A stretch of 64,000 bases of DNA from Endozoicomonas sp. Mp262 (GCF_025643335.1 NZ_CP092489.1:2242501-2306500), one strand, 5' to 3'. Positions 1-8,828 are shown, counted from the first letter of the stretch. Notes: generated from the letters alone by a model not told the origin. Numbers and translations: made by a program.

Positions 1-416
1 CTGATTATCCTGAACAACACTAAGTTGCTCGGGATTTTCTTTGCTCTTTAACAATGTGGAATCCAAATTTAAGCTGAATTGAATTATTCAACTGATTGAT
101 TATTTATAATTAATTGGTCGTTTAATAAATTCTTGCTGAGACACTCTTAACGCCAGGATGGCGTGTATGCTGATAATGCAGGAGCAATTTTCAGCCAAGT
201 GTATGGCGGTCCGATTCAATCGGACAATCGTTAAGGTAGTTATATGATTCATATGACAATCCTGAGTATTTTATTTTGACAAAGTATTTTTGCTTTAATC
301 GAGGCGCAAGCTGAGTGATTGAGGGAGCATACATACCGTATGTGACCGAATGAACGAAGATTGCAACGACGAGTAGAGGAAAAAGACGAAGCCAAAAAGA
401 TCGCTTTGGGTTATAT
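1..416 (+). other. Distal part of 16S-23S rRNA internal transcribed spacer
   Basis: This stretch precedes the 23S gene and carries a boxA antitermination element, so it is read as the end of the 16S-23S spacer. No tRNA cloverleaf is visible in it. Any spacer tRNAs would have to lie upstream, outside the window. Its last 17 bases form one arm of the 23S processing stem. No protein gene is supported here. Confidence 0.85.
42..53 (+). promoter_or_regulatory. rrn boxA antitermination element
   Basis: The sequence tgctctttaaca matches the boxA consensus used by the NusB/NusE antitermination complex in bacterial rRNA operons. Its place in the spacer before 23S is the usual one for the second boxA of an rrn operon. 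Confidence 0.85.
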
Positions 417-420
417 GGTC
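400..420 (+). other. 5' arm of the 23S rRNA processing stem
   Basis: Bases 400-420 pair with 3871-3892 with one bulge (tatggtc against gaccata, and tcgctttgg against ccaaagcga). This brings the two ends of 23S together in the long stem that RNase III normally cuts during rRNA maturation. The same enzyme could act on the two stems at the insertions inside this gene. Confidence 0.75.
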
Positions 421-957
421 AAGTGACTAAGCGTGCACGGTGGATGCCTTGGCAGTCAGAGGCGATGAAGGACGTGGTAATCTGCGATAAGCGTTGGTAA
501 GCCGATAAACAGGCCGTGACCCAGCGATTTCCGAATGGGGAAACCCACTCACATAAGTGAGTATTCCAGTGCTGAATACATAGGCGCTGGGAGGCGAACC
601 CGGGGAACTGAAACATCTAAGTACCCGGAGGAAAAGAAATCAATTGAGATTCCCCCAGTAGCGGCGAGCGAACGGGGATTAGCCCTTAAGTTTATTTTGG
701 TTTAGCGGAACGCTCTGGAAAGTGCGGCAACAAAGGGTGATAGCCCCGTACGCGAAAGGCCAATTTAAGTGAAATCGAGTAGGTCGGGACACGAGAAATC
801 TTGACTGAACCGTCTTCGGACAAGGGGGGACCATCCTCCAAGGCTAAATACTCCTGACTGACCGATAGTGAACCAGTACCGTGAGGGAAAGGCGAAAAGA
901 ACCCCGTTGAGGGGAGTGAAATAGACCCTGAAACCGTGTACGTACAAGCAGTGGGAG

Positions 958-1250
958 CCCAGCTACTTAATCATTCTGGAAACTTTATGTATTACATTTA
1001 TGTACTGCAAAATAAACAAGGTGATTTTTATATAGATTATACCTCTGATCTCAAAAGGAGATTAAAGGAGCATAACTCAGGAAAAAACACTTCTACGAAG
1101 TCTCATTCATGGGATCTTGTTTATTACGAAGCTTACAGATCAGAGATCGTAGCGAGAGAACGTGAGAAAAAATTAAAAGCTCACGGTCGATCAAAACAAC
1201 TTTTACTCGAACGTGTTAAGGCACAGTTCTAGAGTGATTAAGTAGCTGGG
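958..1250 (+). other. Intervening sequence in 23S helix 25 encoding a GIY-YIG protein
   Basis: The normal short loop of helix 25 is replaced by about 290 nt. Bases 958-973 and 1235-1250 are perfect 16-bp inverted repeats. Pairing continues inward to 981/1227, giving about 24 bp with two G-U pairs. This is the classic site and architecture of 23S intervening sequences that RNase III removes. There is no room for a group I or II intron core, because an 81-codon ORF fills almost the whole loop. Confidence 0.85.
987..1232 (+). CDS. Small GIY-YIG nuclease-like protein encoded inside 23S rRNA (helix 25)
   Basis: The 81-residue product is a single compact GIY-YIG domain of the UPF0213/URI-like type. 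Visible landmarks are Tyr3-Ile4-Tyr5 (GIY position), Tyr15-Ile16-Asp17 (YIG position, with the usual Gly replaced by Asp), Arg25 in DLKRRL, His29, and the likely metal-binding Glu48 in VYYEAY. The ATG at 987 is chosen because the domain begins there. The longer reading from 936 lies in conserved rRNA. The stop codon falls within the right arm of the stem. A weak GGA lies 8 nt upstream. The protein could be a homing-type endonuclease spreading the insertion between rRNA genes, but this is inference. The Asp substitution might reduce activity. It is related to the ORF at 2588. Confidence 0.8.
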   Translation: MYYIYVLQNKQGDFYIDYTSDLKRRLKEHNSGKNTSTKSHSWDLVYYEAYRSEIVAREREKKLKAHGRSKQLLLERVKAQF

Positions 1251-1741
1251 TGACTGCGTACCTTTTGTATAATGGGTCAGCGACTTACATTCTGTGGCAA
1301 GGTTAACCGCATAGGGTAGCCGTAGGGAAACCGAGTCTTAATAGGGCGCCATAGTCGCAGGGTGTAGACCCGAAACCGGGCGATCTAGCCATGAGCAGGT
1401 TGAAGATCAGGTAACACTGATTGGAGGACCGAACCCACCGTCGTTGAAAAGCCGGGGGATGACTTGTGGCTAGGAGTGAAAGGCTAATCAAGCCCGGAGA
1501 TAGCTGGTTCTCCTCGAAAGCTATTTAGGTAGCGCCTCGTGTCTCACCATCGGGGGTAGAGCACTGTTTGGGCTAGGGGGTCATCCCGACTTACCAACCC
1601 CATGCAAACTCCGAATACCGATGAGTGCAATCACGGGAGACACACGGCGGGTGCTAACGTCCGTCGTGGAAAGGGAAACAACCCAGACCGTCAGCTAAGG
1701 TCCCCAAGTAATAGTTAAGTGGGAAACGATGTGAGAAGGCC

Positions 1742-1806
<65 letters not shown>

Positions 1807-2587
1807 GAGTCGGCTCGCGCGGAAGATGTAACGGGGCTCAAACTATTCACCGAAGCTACGGGTTCAGCACTTTTGTGTTGAGCGGTAGAGGAGCGTCCTG
1901 TAAGCCGTTGAAGGTCAAGCCGGGAGGCAGGCTGGAGGTATCAGGAGTGCGAATGCTGACATGAGTAACGATAAAGGGGGTGAGAGGCCCCCTCGCCGGA
2001 AGACCAAGGGTTCCTGCGCAACGCTAATCGGCGCAGGGTGAGTCGGCCCCTAAGGTGAGGTCGAAAGACGTAATCGATGGGAAACGGGTTAATATTCCCG
2101 TACCGCTGTTGACTGCGATGGAGTGACGGAGAAGGCTAGGCCAGCATGGCGATGGTTGTCCATGTTTAAGGTCGTAGGCCGAGGGTTCAGGCAAATCCGG
2201 ACCCTCAAGGCCGAGAACCGATGACGACCGATCTTTAAGATCGGGAAGTGGTCGATGCCAGGCTTCCAGGAAAAACTTCTAAGCTTCAGGTCAACAGGGA
2301 CCGTACCCCAAACCGACACAGGTGGTCAGGTAGAGAATACCAAGGCGCTTGAGAGAACTCGGGTGAAGGAACTAGGCAAAATGGTACCGTAACTTCGGGA
2401 GAAGGTACGCCCCCGCCGGTGATCGGACTTGCTCCGTAAGCTAGTGGGGGTCGCAGAGACCAGTTGGCTGCGACTGTTTATTAAAAACACAGCACTGTGC
2501 AAACACGAAAGTGGACGTATACGGTGTGACGCCTGCCCGGTGCCGGAAGGTTAATTGATGGGGTTACCTCACCACCAAATTGCTCTT

Positions 2588-2950
<363 letters not shown>

Positions 2951-3212
2951 CGATGGCCAAGCTGTCTCCACCCGAGACTCAGTGAAATTGAAATCGCTGT
3001 TAAGATGCAGTGTATCCGCGGCTAGACGGAAAGACCCCGTGAACCTTTACTATAGCTTCACAGTGGATCTTGATGTTGCTTGTGTAGGATAGGTGGGAGG
3101 CTTTGAAGCGTGGACGCCAGTCTGCGTGGAGCCAACCTTGAAATACCACCCTGGCAATATTGAGGTTCTAACCCAGGTCCCTAATCGGGATCGGGGACAT
3201 TGTGTGGTGGGT

Positions 3213-3255
<43 letters not shown>

Positions 3256-3376
3256 ACGAAGGTGCGCTAAGTACGGTCGGACATCGTACGGTTAGTGTAA
3301 AGGCACAAGCGCGCTTGACTGCGAGAGGTACATCTCGAGCAGGTACGAAAGTAGGTCTTAGTGATCCGGTGGTTCT

Positions 3377-3432
<56 letters not shown>

Positions 3433-3461
3433 ACCGCCCAAGAGTTCACATCGACGGCGGT

Positions 3462-3504
<43 letters not shown>

Positions 3505-3506
3505 CC

Positions 3507-3539
<33 letters not shown>

Positions 3540-3705
3540 TGGTACGCGAGCTGGGTTTAGAACGTCGTGAGACAGTTCGGTCCCTATCTGCCGTGGACGT
3601 TGGAAGTTTGAGGAGAGCTGCTCCTAGTACGAGAGGACCGGAGTGGACGAACCACTGGTGTTCGGGTTGTGTCGCCAGACGCATTGCCCGGTAGCTATGT
3701 TCGGA

Positions 3706-3741
<36 letters not shown>

Positions 3742-4043
3742 CCTTCAAGATGAGACTTCCCTGACTCCTAGAGAGTCCTGAAGAGCCGTTAAAGACTATG
3801 ACGTTGATAGGCTGGGTGTGTAAGCGTTGTGAGGCGTTGAGCTAACCAGTACTAATGACTCGTGCGGCTTGACCATATAACGCCAAAGCGATTTACCTTC
3901 TAGAGACTAGGTGCTTGAAACTAGAGACTAGAAAAGCTGTACACGAAGAGTGTTGTGCAAGAATTAAAGCTTAAAACCGGATTCCAGAGTGAGTGGAGAT
4001 CAACTGGCCGCTGCCCGCTGATAACTGCCCACTCAAACGTGAT

Positions 4044-4162
4044 TCGCCTGGCGACCATAGAATGTTGGAACCACCTGATCCCATCCCGAACTCAGCAGTG
4101 AAACGACATATCGCCGATGGTAGTGTGGGGCTTCCCCATGTGAGAGTAGGTCATCGCCAGGC
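4044..4162 (+). rRNA. rrf: 5S ribosomal RNA, copy 1
   Basis: The conserved 5S core (ccgaactcagcagtgaaac and gccgatggtagtgtgggg) is present. The ends cctggcga and tcgccagg pair to form helix I. It follows 23S by about 170 nt. That spacer contains ctagagactag twice (about 3901 and 3921) and no tRNA. Confidence 0.93.
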
Positions 4163-4231
4163 ACTAAATTTAAGTGTTCTGATAGTTTATCAGGATACAG
4201 TTCCAGAGAAATATCTCGAACAAAATAGTTT

Positions 4232-4350
4232 AGCTTGACAGCCATAGAACATTGGAACCACCTGATCCCATCCCGAACTCAGCAGTGAAACGATGTATCG
4301 CCGATGGTAGTGTGGGGCTTCCCCATGTGAGAGTAGGTCACTGTCAAGCA
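4232..4350 (+). rRNA. rrf: 5S ribosomal RNA, copy 2
   Basis: This second 5S gene lies 70 nt after the first. The core is identical to copy 1. Helix I (gcttgacag with ctgtcaagc) and helix II (acat with atgt) carry paired, compensatory differences from copy 1. A terminator follows directly. Confidence 0.93.
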
Positions 4351-4358
4351 CTTATTAG

Positions 4359-4392
4359 AAAACCCTGATAGTATACGCTGTCAGGGTTTTTT
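4359..4392 (+). terminator. Rho-independent terminator of the rRNA operon
   Basis: The sequence aaaaccctga is followed by a short loop, then tcagggttttttg. This gives a strong GC stem with flanking A and T runs, 8 nt after the second 5S gene. Confidence 0.85.
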
Positions 4393-4414
4393 GCTATGTG
4401 CGCCGAGTATGGCG

Positions 4415-4478
4415 GTAAGCGCTAATTTCAACCCACCTTAAAACTCCAAATCAAAAAAGTTAGGGTTTCTACTTTTTA
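4415..4478. repeat. Orphan end of an IS66-family element
   Basis: These 64 bases match, with about four differences, the tnpA-side terminal sequence of the complete IS66 element (reverse complement of 6951-7014), starting with gtaagcgc. No transposase gene is attached. It is the remnant of another, mostly deleted, IS66 copy in the opposite orientation. Confidence 0.7.
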
Positions 4479-4595
4479 AACCGCACCATGCTAGAAAATG
4501 TATGTTTTGATAGATCTTACCTGGTGCGGTTTATACCTGCTTAAAAACGTCAGCATTTTTTCATAACCTCTGGCTTTTTCAGATGCTTCTTGTTT

Positions 4596-4693
4596 ATGCT
4601 CAAAGTTCTATATAGCCAATGGAATCAAACACCAGAATCTCTTTACCAGGCTGGACTATCAGCATCTCACCCTCGAACCTGCCAACGATTGAT
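4596..4693 (+). pseudogene. IS630-family transposase, 5' fragment (interrupted by IS66)
   Basis: From the ATG at 4596 the frame reads MLKVLYSQWNQTPES and continues to SHPRTCQRL, the start of the N-terminal helix-turn-helix region of an IS630-type transposase. It is cut at the 8-bp target duplication (cgattgat) by the IS66 element and resumes after position 7014. The upstream segment 4479-4595 holds a hairpin (ccgcacca with tggtgcgg) and no other gene. Confidence 0.6.
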
Positions 4694-4721
4694 GTAAGCG
4701 ATTAATTAACCCCACCTTGAT

Positions 4722-6245
4722 TTAAGAAGAGTTTTGATTCCATGGCAGCAGTTGCTCAATATCCGCCAGTGTTTTTGCTGCGGGTAGCTGGGTAAACACC
4801 TCCTTTAAATAGGCATATGGCTCCAAGCCACAGGCTTTCGCTGTCTCTACCAGACTGTACAGATTAGCGCTGGCATTAGCGCCTGCCTGACTGGTGCTAA
4901 ACAACCATGCTTTACGCCCGATGACAAAGGGGCGAATGGCGTTTTCTGCCAGATTATTGTCCATGCGCAGATAACCCTCATCGCAGTAGCGAATCAGTTT
5001 ATCCCACTGGTTATTGAGGTAATTAAGCGCCTTACCCAACAGTGTTTTAGGGGGCGTTTGTGGTAGCGATTTATCTAACCATTGTCGTAGCTGACTGAGA
5101 ATGTCCCGGCTTTTCTGTTGCCGGATCATTTTCTTTTCTTCACAGGAACAGTCTTTTATTTCCCGTTCAATACGGTAAAGCTTCTGGATATAGGCCATTC
5201 CCATATAAGCCTTTCCAGTTTTTACCCCTTTTTTCAGGCCTTTTACCGCTTCATTGAATTTTCTCCGGGCATGGGCCCAGCAGCCCTGGCTGATAATGCC
5301 TTCCTGTCGGCCTATGGCAGCATAGCCCTCATAGCCATCCGTTTGCAGATACCCCTTAAAGCCTTCCAGCAACCTGACAGGAACGGACCCACTCCGACTG
5401 GGATCATAATCAAATAGAATGACTCTGTGATCTGGAACAGGCTCTGCCACCTGTACCCACATGTACGACAGGCTCTGTGCTTTCTTCCCTGACTCCCTCA
5501 GCACCTTGACATGGGTTTCGTCACAATGGATCAGCGGAGATTCAAGTAAATGATCTCGCATCAGGTTGACCAGGGGCTGTACCAGTTCACCGCAACGCAC
5601 CATCCACTGGGCTGTGGTTGCCCTGGCCACTTCAACCCCGAGCCGGTTCAGCACAAACTGTTCTTGGCGGTACAGGGGCAAGCCGTCCACATATTTTCCG
5701 GTGGCAATGTAGGCCAGCAAGCCCGGTGTAGCGATACTACCCGGTATGGGCTGGGGAGGCATGGGTGCGGTCTGGATGGAGCCTTCACAATGGCGACAGG
5801 CATACTTTGGGCGCACGTTCTGAATAACCTGAACCTTGGCGGGAATGATATCCAGTTGCTCGCTGACTTCCTCGCCGATCCTGTGCAGGTCATGGCTACC
5901 GCAACAGGAGCAGACCTTTTCCTGTTCAGGGAGGTCATGTTCCCGACGAACCCTGGGCAGGGCTTCAGGTAATGGCTTGCGCCCCGGCTTCTTGCGCTGA
6001 TGGGCAGGGACTGTGATTTCTGCCTCTGCTTTTGCCACTGCATCAGGATTGTCAGGCTGGTCCTGCTCGGCCTCATTGAACAGGCCGAACTGATTGGCTG
6101 GTGCTTTTTCGCTAGACGCGCCAAAGCGCTGCCGGATCAGTTGCCGGATATGTTCCTCAAGAGTGGAAAGCCTGCCTTGCAGCTGGGCAATGTAGGCTTT
6201 GAGGATAGTGGGGTCATCAGGAAGATGTGCAAGGGTGTCGTTCAT
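4722..6245 (-). CDS. tnpC: IS66 transposase (TnpC)
   Basis: At 507 residues this is the full-length IS66-type DDE transposase. The N-terminus has a leucine-zipper-like segment (LQGRLSTLEEHIRQLI). A CxxC zinc-finger pair (CSCCGSH and CRHC) occurs around residues 110-155. DDE-type acidic residues are seen in LIHCDETHV, YLQTDGYEGYAAI and NNLAENAIRP. The C-terminus shows the typical IS66 tail (GLEPYAYLKEVF). No frameshift is seen, so it is probably functional. The 40-nt gap to tnpB is normal for the family. Confidence 0.95.
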   Translation of the reverse strand: MNDTLAHLPDDPTILKAYIAQLQGRLSTLEEHIRQLIRQRFGASSEKAPANQFGLFNEAEQDQPDNPDAVAKAEAEITVPAHQRKKPGRKPLPEALPRVRREHDLPEQEKVCSCCGSHDLHRIGEEVSEQLDIIPAKVQVIQNVRPKYACRHCEGSIQTAPMPPQPIPGSIATPGLLAYIATGKYVDGLPLYRQEQFVLNRLGVEVARATTAQWMVRCGELVQPLVNLMRDHLLESPLIHCDETHVKVLRESGKKAQSLSYMWVQVAEPVPDHRVILFDYDPSRSGSVPVRLLEGFKGYLQTDGYEGYAAIGRQEGIISQGCWAHARRKFNEAVKGLKKGVKTGKAYMGMAYIQKLYRIEREIKDCSCEEKKMIRQQKSRDILSQLRQWLDKSLPQTPPKTLLGKALNYLNNQWDKLIRYCDEGYLRMDNNLAENAIRPFVIGRKAWLFSTSQAGANASANLYSLVETAKACGLEPYAYLKEVFTQLPAAKTLADIEQLLPWNQNSS

Positions 6246-6285
6246 CCCTGAAGGATACCCTAAGGCAGGAAGACAATTCCCTGCA

Positions 6286-6642
6286 TCAGATCATTGACGT
6301 GTAGGTCAGCGCAGGATGAGGTTGAGGAGGACGAATGTCATAGCCATCCAGCAGTCGGTTGAGAAGATCACCATCAATATGGGAGGGCATGCTATCCCAG
6401 TGCCATTGGAACCGGAATTTCTCCAGTCGCTTATACCAGAGGACAAAGCCATTGCGCTCCCAGTAAAGCAGCTTCACCTTGTCTCTTCCCCGGTTGCAAA
6501 ACACAAACAGCTTGCGGTCAAAGGGGGACAGAGCCATCTCCTGTTCCACCAGAGTGGCCAGGCCATTGATAGACTTACGCATATCCACGGGCTCACTATA
6601 AAGGAATACGTCAGTATCAGCCGCTGGACGAATCATAGGCAC
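6286..6642 (-). CDS. tnpB: IS66 accessory protein TnpB (orf2)
   Basis: The 118-residue product has the hallmark TnpB sequence: SEPVDMRKSINGLATLV near the N-terminus, then FVFCNRGRDKVKLLYWERNG and LWYKRLEKFRF. TnpB is needed together with TnpA for IS66 transposition, and its biochemical role is not settled. The start overlaps the end of tnpA by 10 nt, which suggests translational coupling. The length is normal. Confidence 0.93.
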   Translation of the reverse strand: MPMIRPAADTDVFLYSEPVDMRKSINGLATLVEQEMALSPFDRKLFVFCNRGRDKVKLLYWERNGFVLWYKRLEKFRFQWHWDSMPSHIDGDLLNRLLDGYDIRPPQPHPALTYTSMI

Positions 6643-6938
6643 TGCAACGCCTGAACCAGCCCAGGCACTTGCTCGACGGATACCTCCAGCTTGATACCAG
6701 AGGGCAGGTGCATGACAACCGGAGACTGAGAAACAAGGTCAGGCTTTGACATCCCAGCAACAGGAATCAGTTTTGGCTGTGCAGGCCTGGTCATCAACTT
6801 TTTCTTCCAATAACTGAACTGATGGGGAGACAGTCCCCTCTGGCGACACCAGGGAGTTTGCCTTATGCCAGATTGTTGCCAGTCCTTAAGGTGCTGCTGC
6901 CAAAGCTGTCTGAGTTTGGCGGCTTCATCTGTTTTCAT
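6633..6938 (-). CDS. tnpA: IS66 accessory protein TnpA (orf1)
   Basis: The 101-residue product is a short helix-turn-helix-like protein typical of IS66 orf1. It contains RQTPWCRQRGLSPHQFSYW followed by a basic KKKL, and is the first gene of the element, 76 nt from its end. It is likely to bind the element ends. Confidence 0.9.
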   Translation of the reverse strand: MKTDEAAKLRQLWQQHLKDWQQSGIRQTPWCRQRGLSPHQFSYWKKKLMTRPAQPKLIPVAGMSKPDLVSQSPVVMHLPSGIKLEVSVEQVPGLVQALQCL

Positions 6939-7014
6939 AGTAGGGTTTCCTAAAAAATAGAAAACCTAACTTTTTTGATTTGGAGTTTTAAGGTGGGTTT
7001 AAATTGGCGCTTAC

Positions 7015-7393
7015 CGATTGATGGCCCTTTATCGCATCTGTAAAAACGAGTCAGCTGAAGCCGTTGCCCACAGTATTGGTCGCGATCCCCGCAGCGTTCG
7101 GGCATGGTTGAAAAAATATAATAAGTTTGGCCCTGAAGCATTGCATTACAGTCTTACCATAAAGCCATTGTTGTACAAGAAGCAGCAAAACGGCTCAATC
7201 TCGAGTTGATACCGCTACCCGCTTACAGCCCCGATTTTATGCCTGTAGAGGCTTTGTGGCGATGGCTCAGGGAAGATTTAACCTACCATTACTGTTAGGG
7301 ATCAAAAGATGAACTTGCCGGTGCTGTCAATCAATTTTGCCAGGAGATTAATCAAGACCCAATAGCTGTGGCTGACCGTCTGTGGGTTGTTTC
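7015..7393 (+). pseudogene. IS630-family transposase, 3' part with internal deletion
   Basis: The frame interrupted at 4693 resumes as MALYRICKNESAEAVAHSIG, a helix-turn-helix that binds DNA in IS630 transposases, up to about 7155. The sequence then jumps, with a frame change, to the C-terminal catalytic block VVQEAAKRLNLELIPLPAY followed by SPDFMPVEALWRWLREDL. It hits a stop at 7297-7299 and ends with QEINQDPIAVADRLW, a typical IS630 tail. The central region with the first catalytic Asp is deleted. The gene is dead. Confidence 0.7.
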
Positions 7394-7419
7394 CTCACTG
7401 GTGCATATTCTGGCCTCCC

Positions 7420-7635
7420 CTGGAACCCAATATTACAGAACAGCTTCAGAAGCAATTACCGGATATTACCGGTCAAATGCAGAATACCGGCAAAACGCCT
7501 ATCCTGCTGGCCGCCCCCCAGATCAGGCCGCTACTGGCACGCTTTGCCCGTATATGCTCTCCTGAGCTGGCGGTGCTGTCCTATAGTGAAATACCCGATA
7601 ACCGGCAGATAACAGTGGATCTTACTCTGGGTTAA
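7420..7635 (+). pseudogene. flhA: Fragment of a flagellar export protein FlhA C-terminus
   Basis: About 72 codons read as the end of FlhA: LEPNITEQLQ, then ILLAAPQIRPLLARFARI, then ELAVLSYSEIPDNRQI, and a terminal VDLTLG. FlhA is normally about 700 residues and sits in the inner membrane of the flagellar export gate. Only the cytoplasmic tail remains, directly after the IS630 debris. It was probably cut off by a transposon-mediated deletion. The related type III secretion protein SctV was considered, but the LARF and SYxEIPD pattern fits FlhA better. The assignment is from memory of the family. Confidence 0.5.
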
Positions 7636-7743
7636 GCAGTGGTATGTCAAACGGTTACAATGCTCAGGGCTGTGGCTGATTGAAAGTATCCGAAGAGGTG
7701 ATATGTAATTTCCGAATACAACCCAATTATTTTCAAAAAGGGC

Positions 7744-7771
7744 TTGAATAGCCGGGGCGCTTCCTTATAAT
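7744..7771 (+). promoter_or_regulatory. Promoter of the tRNA-His gene
   Basis: A sigma-70 type promoter is visible: ttgaat, a 16-nt spacer, then tataat. A GC-rich stretch resembling a stringent discriminator follows. It lies about 45 nt before the tRNA with no other gene between. Confidence 0.7.
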
Positions 7772-7816
7772 TCGCATCCGTCTGGTGAGGGCAGCAAGCC
7801 TTACCAACGACGTAGT

Positions 7817-7893
7817 GGTGGGCGTAGCTCAGTTGGTAGAGCTCCGGATTGTGATTCCGGCGGTCGAGGGTTCGAGCCCCTTCGCCCACCCCA
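7817..7893 (+). tRNA. hisT: tRNA-His (anticodon GTG)
   Basis: A full cloverleaf is seen: acceptor gtgggcg with cgcccac, D arm agctcagttggtagagc, anticodon stem ccgga/tccgg with loop ttgtgat (anticodon gtg), T arm gagggttcgagcccc, and an encoded CCA. The extra G before position 1 (7817) opposite C73 is the identity element peculiar to tRNA-His. A weak hairpin with a T run lies just downstream (around 7905-7926). Confidence 0.95.
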
Positions 7894-8079
7894 ATCTCTT
7901 CTTTTAGATCATTTCTTGATTTTTTACTCTCCTCTCCAGTTATCTGAATCATCAACATCGTTTCTTTTTTGTAGCGTACGAAAGCTATTATTTTCCAATG
8001 TCATTGCTATGTGATTCAATCAGAATATAGTCAGAATCATCTCTACTCAGGAATGAGGAATAGTGCATTGGGCAGGTTA

Positions 8080-8805
8080 ATGAGTTCTATCATTGGTCAT
8101 CGTGGTGCTGCGGGTCTGGCTCCAGAGAATACCCTTGCGGGTATAGACAAGGCCGTAGAGCTTGGTATTGGCTGGGTTGAGCTGGATGTTACCTTGCTTG
8201 GCGATGGACTTCCTGTGATGTTCCATGACTCCCGGTTGCATAGAACAACCAATGGCAAGGGCTATATCAATAAAGTGAGCGGCCGTGAAGCCGGTTTACT
8301 GGATGCGGGTGGTTGGTTTTCTGATGAGTATGCGGGGGAGAAAATTCCAGGCCTTTTTGAAACGCTGGAATTAATAAAGCAAAGTAATCTTGGCCTTAAC
8401 CTTGAGTTGAAACCTAATGGTTGTGATATACAACAACTGTCAGAAAAAGTTATTGATATCATCTCGCAGACATCCTTTCCAAGGGAAAAATTGTTAGTAT
8501 CCAGCTTTAATTACGATATTCTTGAATTATATCAGGCTCAGTCTGATCATCAGTTAGGCTGTCTTTTTGAAAGGTTGCCAAGAAACTGGAAAGTGCTGGC
8601 TGAGAATGTGGGTGCTGTTAGTATCCACCTGAATGCCAATAAAATAACTGAAAAGAAGGTGGTGCAGATTAAGGATGCCGGGTATGAAATATACTGCTAC
8701 ACCGTAAATGATCCAGATAAGGCCTTAGTTCTTAAAGACTGGGGTGTTGATGGCGTATTTTCTGACTATCCCCAGCAATTGACTGGTATTTTTAAGAGGC
8801 TCTGA
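8080..8805 (+). CDS. ugpQ: Glycerophosphodiester phosphodiesterase
   Basis: The 241-residue protein is a cytoplasmic-type GDPD that hydrolyses glycerophosphodiesters to glycerol-3-phosphate and an alcohol. The TIM-barrel signature is plain: IIGHRGAAGLAPENTLAG at the start, then VELDVTLLGDG, PVMFHDSRLHRTTNG, LNLELKPN, and the tail TVNDPDKALVLKDWGVDG followed by VFSDYP. The catalytic pair His (IIGHRG) and His (FHDS) and the metal ligands Glu and Asp (VELDV) are present. The start at 8080 puts IIGHRG at residues 4-9, as in the family. An upstream in-frame ATG at 8053 is possible. The gene stands alone. Confidence 0.9.
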   Translation: MSSIIGHRGAAGLAPENTLAGIDKAVELGIGWVELDVTLLGDGLPVMFHDSRLHRTTNGKGYINKVSGREAGLLDAGGWFSDEYAGEKIPGLFETLELIKQSNLGLNLELKPNGCDIQQLSEKVIDIISQTSFPREKLLVSSFNYDILELYQAQSDHQLGCLFERLPRNWKVLAENVGAVSIHLNANKITEKKVVQIKDAGYEIYCYTVNDPDKALVLKDWGVDGVFSDYPQQLTGIFKRL

Positions 8806-8828
8806 CCTGGTTGTGTTCCTGTCGAGAA

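Larger units (their letters stand above)
4694..7014 (-). mobile_element. IS66-family insertion sequence, complete, with target duplication
   Basis: The ends are imperfect inverted repeats beginning gtaagcg, the usual IS66 terminus. The element is flanked by an 8-bp direct repeat, cgattgat (4686-4693 and 7015-7022), the duplication length expected for this family. It carries the three standard genes tnpA, tnpB and tnpC in that order on the minus strand, all open. It lies inside an older IS630-type transposase. The intact ORFs and perfect target duplication suggest a fairly recent insertion. Confidence 0.92.

Noticed and set aside
1-416. tRNA genes in the 16S-23S spacer
   Set aside because: No cloverleaf or T-loop consensus was found in the visible part of the spacer.
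936-986. Longer N-terminal reading of the first GIY-YIG ORF starting in 23S rRNA
   Set aside because: These 17 codons are conserved 23S sequence and the stem arm. The domain starts at the ATG at 987.
958-1250. Group I or group II self-splicing intron in the 23S gene
   Set aside because: The insertions are under 300 nt, almost filled by an ORF and bounded by a simple stem, leaving no space for a catalytic intron core. The same applies to 2567-2846.
4407-7022. Taking the outer gtaagcg at 4415 as the left end of the IS66 element
   Set aside because: The 8 bp before it (gtatggcg) do not match the right flank (cgattgat), whereas the inner end at 4694 has an exact 8-bp duplication.
7420-7635. Type III secretion export gate protein SctV fragment
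   Set aside because: The LARF and LSYSEIPDNRQI pattern fits FlhA better, although the short length keeps some doubt.
7647-7958. 103-codon minus-strand ORF across the tRNA-His gene
   Set aside because: It is the antisense of a clear tRNA and its promoter, with no ribosome site.
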